64,000 bases of DNA from Cellulomonas pakistanensis (GTDB lineage: Bacteria; Actinomycetota; Actinomycetes; Actinomycetales; Cellulomonadaceae), in contig NZ_BONO01000004.1 of assembly GCF_016862755.1 (NCBI RefSeq), positions 1 through 64,000 of the forward strand, read 5' to 3'. The notes under the pieces are model-generated. The model ran no database searches. It was not told where the DNA came from and saw nothing but the letters and a program-made list of their open reading frames with translations. Both the position numbers and the translations under genes were made by a program. Below, in pieces: positions 63,818-64,000 of this stretch; the stretch's first letter is position 1; every line of letters begins with the position of its first letter.

Positions 63818-64000
63818 ATGACCTCGCTGCTGCGGCCGATGATGATCGGCAAGATCCACCGCGCGACCGTGACGCAGGCCGACCTGCACTACGTCGGGTC
63901 CATCACGGTCGACGCGCACCTGCTCGCCGCCGCGGACCTGCTGCCCGGCCAGCAGGTCGACGTGGTCGACGTGACCAACGGCGCCCGGCTCACCACCTAC
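63818..64000 (+). CDS. panD: Aspartate 1-decarboxylase (partial, cut by window edge)
   Basis: Only the first 61 codons are present. They read [24 protein letters not shown] sequence (here [20 protein letters not shown]) followed by HYVGSITVD. Self-cleavage between Gly and Ser in that last block makes the pyruvoyl cofactor. The enzyme makes beta-alanine for PanC. ATG 63818 is preferred because gaggtgg lies 8 bases upstream; GTG 63812 overlapping the panC stop is possible. Confidence 0.93.
   Translation, partial: MTSLLRPMMIGKIHRATVTQADLHYVGSITVDAHLLAAADLLPGQQVDVVDVTNGARLTTY

Overview
The window is a very GC-rich chromosomal segment from an actinobacterium. Gene content and style (GTG starts, many 4-base GTGA/ATGA stop-start overlaps, mycothiol-linked enzymes, a class E-type LAxTG sorting signal, HadAB-type dehydratases, a type VII secretion core) suggest a Micrococcales member, perhaps a Cellulomonas relative. 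That genus-level guess is inference. Nearly everything is vertically inherited housekeeping sequence. I saw no IS element, prophage, CRISPR array or rRNA.

Layout. Positions 1-4425 hold the tail of a type VII secretion (ESX) locus: eccD, eccB and mycP, with no eccE, as in ESX-4-like systems. Positions 4567-11619 (minus) encode one giant surface protein: a 7-blade RCC1 propeller, then 16 Ig/invasin-like repeats, then an LATTG wall-sorting tail. Next come a RarD-type transporter, an FprA-type ferredoxin-NADP reductase, a polar amino-acid ABC importer and HtpX. Positions 18038-21301 (minus) hold a tightly overlapping four-gene operon: a WXG-type protein, an unknown cytosolic protein, a lipase-like protein with an ESX-like helical N-terminus, and a lipoprotein. 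I read it as a candidate ESX lipase effector-immunity module, the most interesting item here. YajQ, three tRNAs (Tyr, Thr, Met), rpmG, hadAB, a LacI regulator with two perfect operators, two tandem MFS paralogues and murB follow.

Positions 29061-35270 (minus) carry adenosine deaminase, an ABC-2 exporter joined to a two-component system, and an aspartate-type aminotransferase. The plus-strand block tRNA-Trp, secE, nusG, rplK, rplA is the classic secretion/transcription/ribosome cluster. Positions 38528-49455 are mixed: membrane proteins, a thiamine-binding protein, a nuclease-like/RAMA protein, hydrolase and oxidoreductase genes, metY-metX behind a palindromic candidate operator, an NlpC/P60 wall hydrolase behind a GTGA-repeat array, and pyrophosphatase.

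From 49589 to the window end lies a long co-directional block: dacB, a zincin, tilS, hpt, ftsH, folE, folP, folB-folK fusion, DUF3180, two bPH2 membrane proteins, a DUF2520 Rossmann protein, panC and panD (cut by the window edge). From memory this order matches the corresponding Mycobacterium tuberculosis region (ppa to panD), so it is ancestral. It supplies folate (FolE-P-B-K) and pantothenate (PanC-D) and couples them with tRNA-Ile modification, purine salvage and membrane proteolysis.
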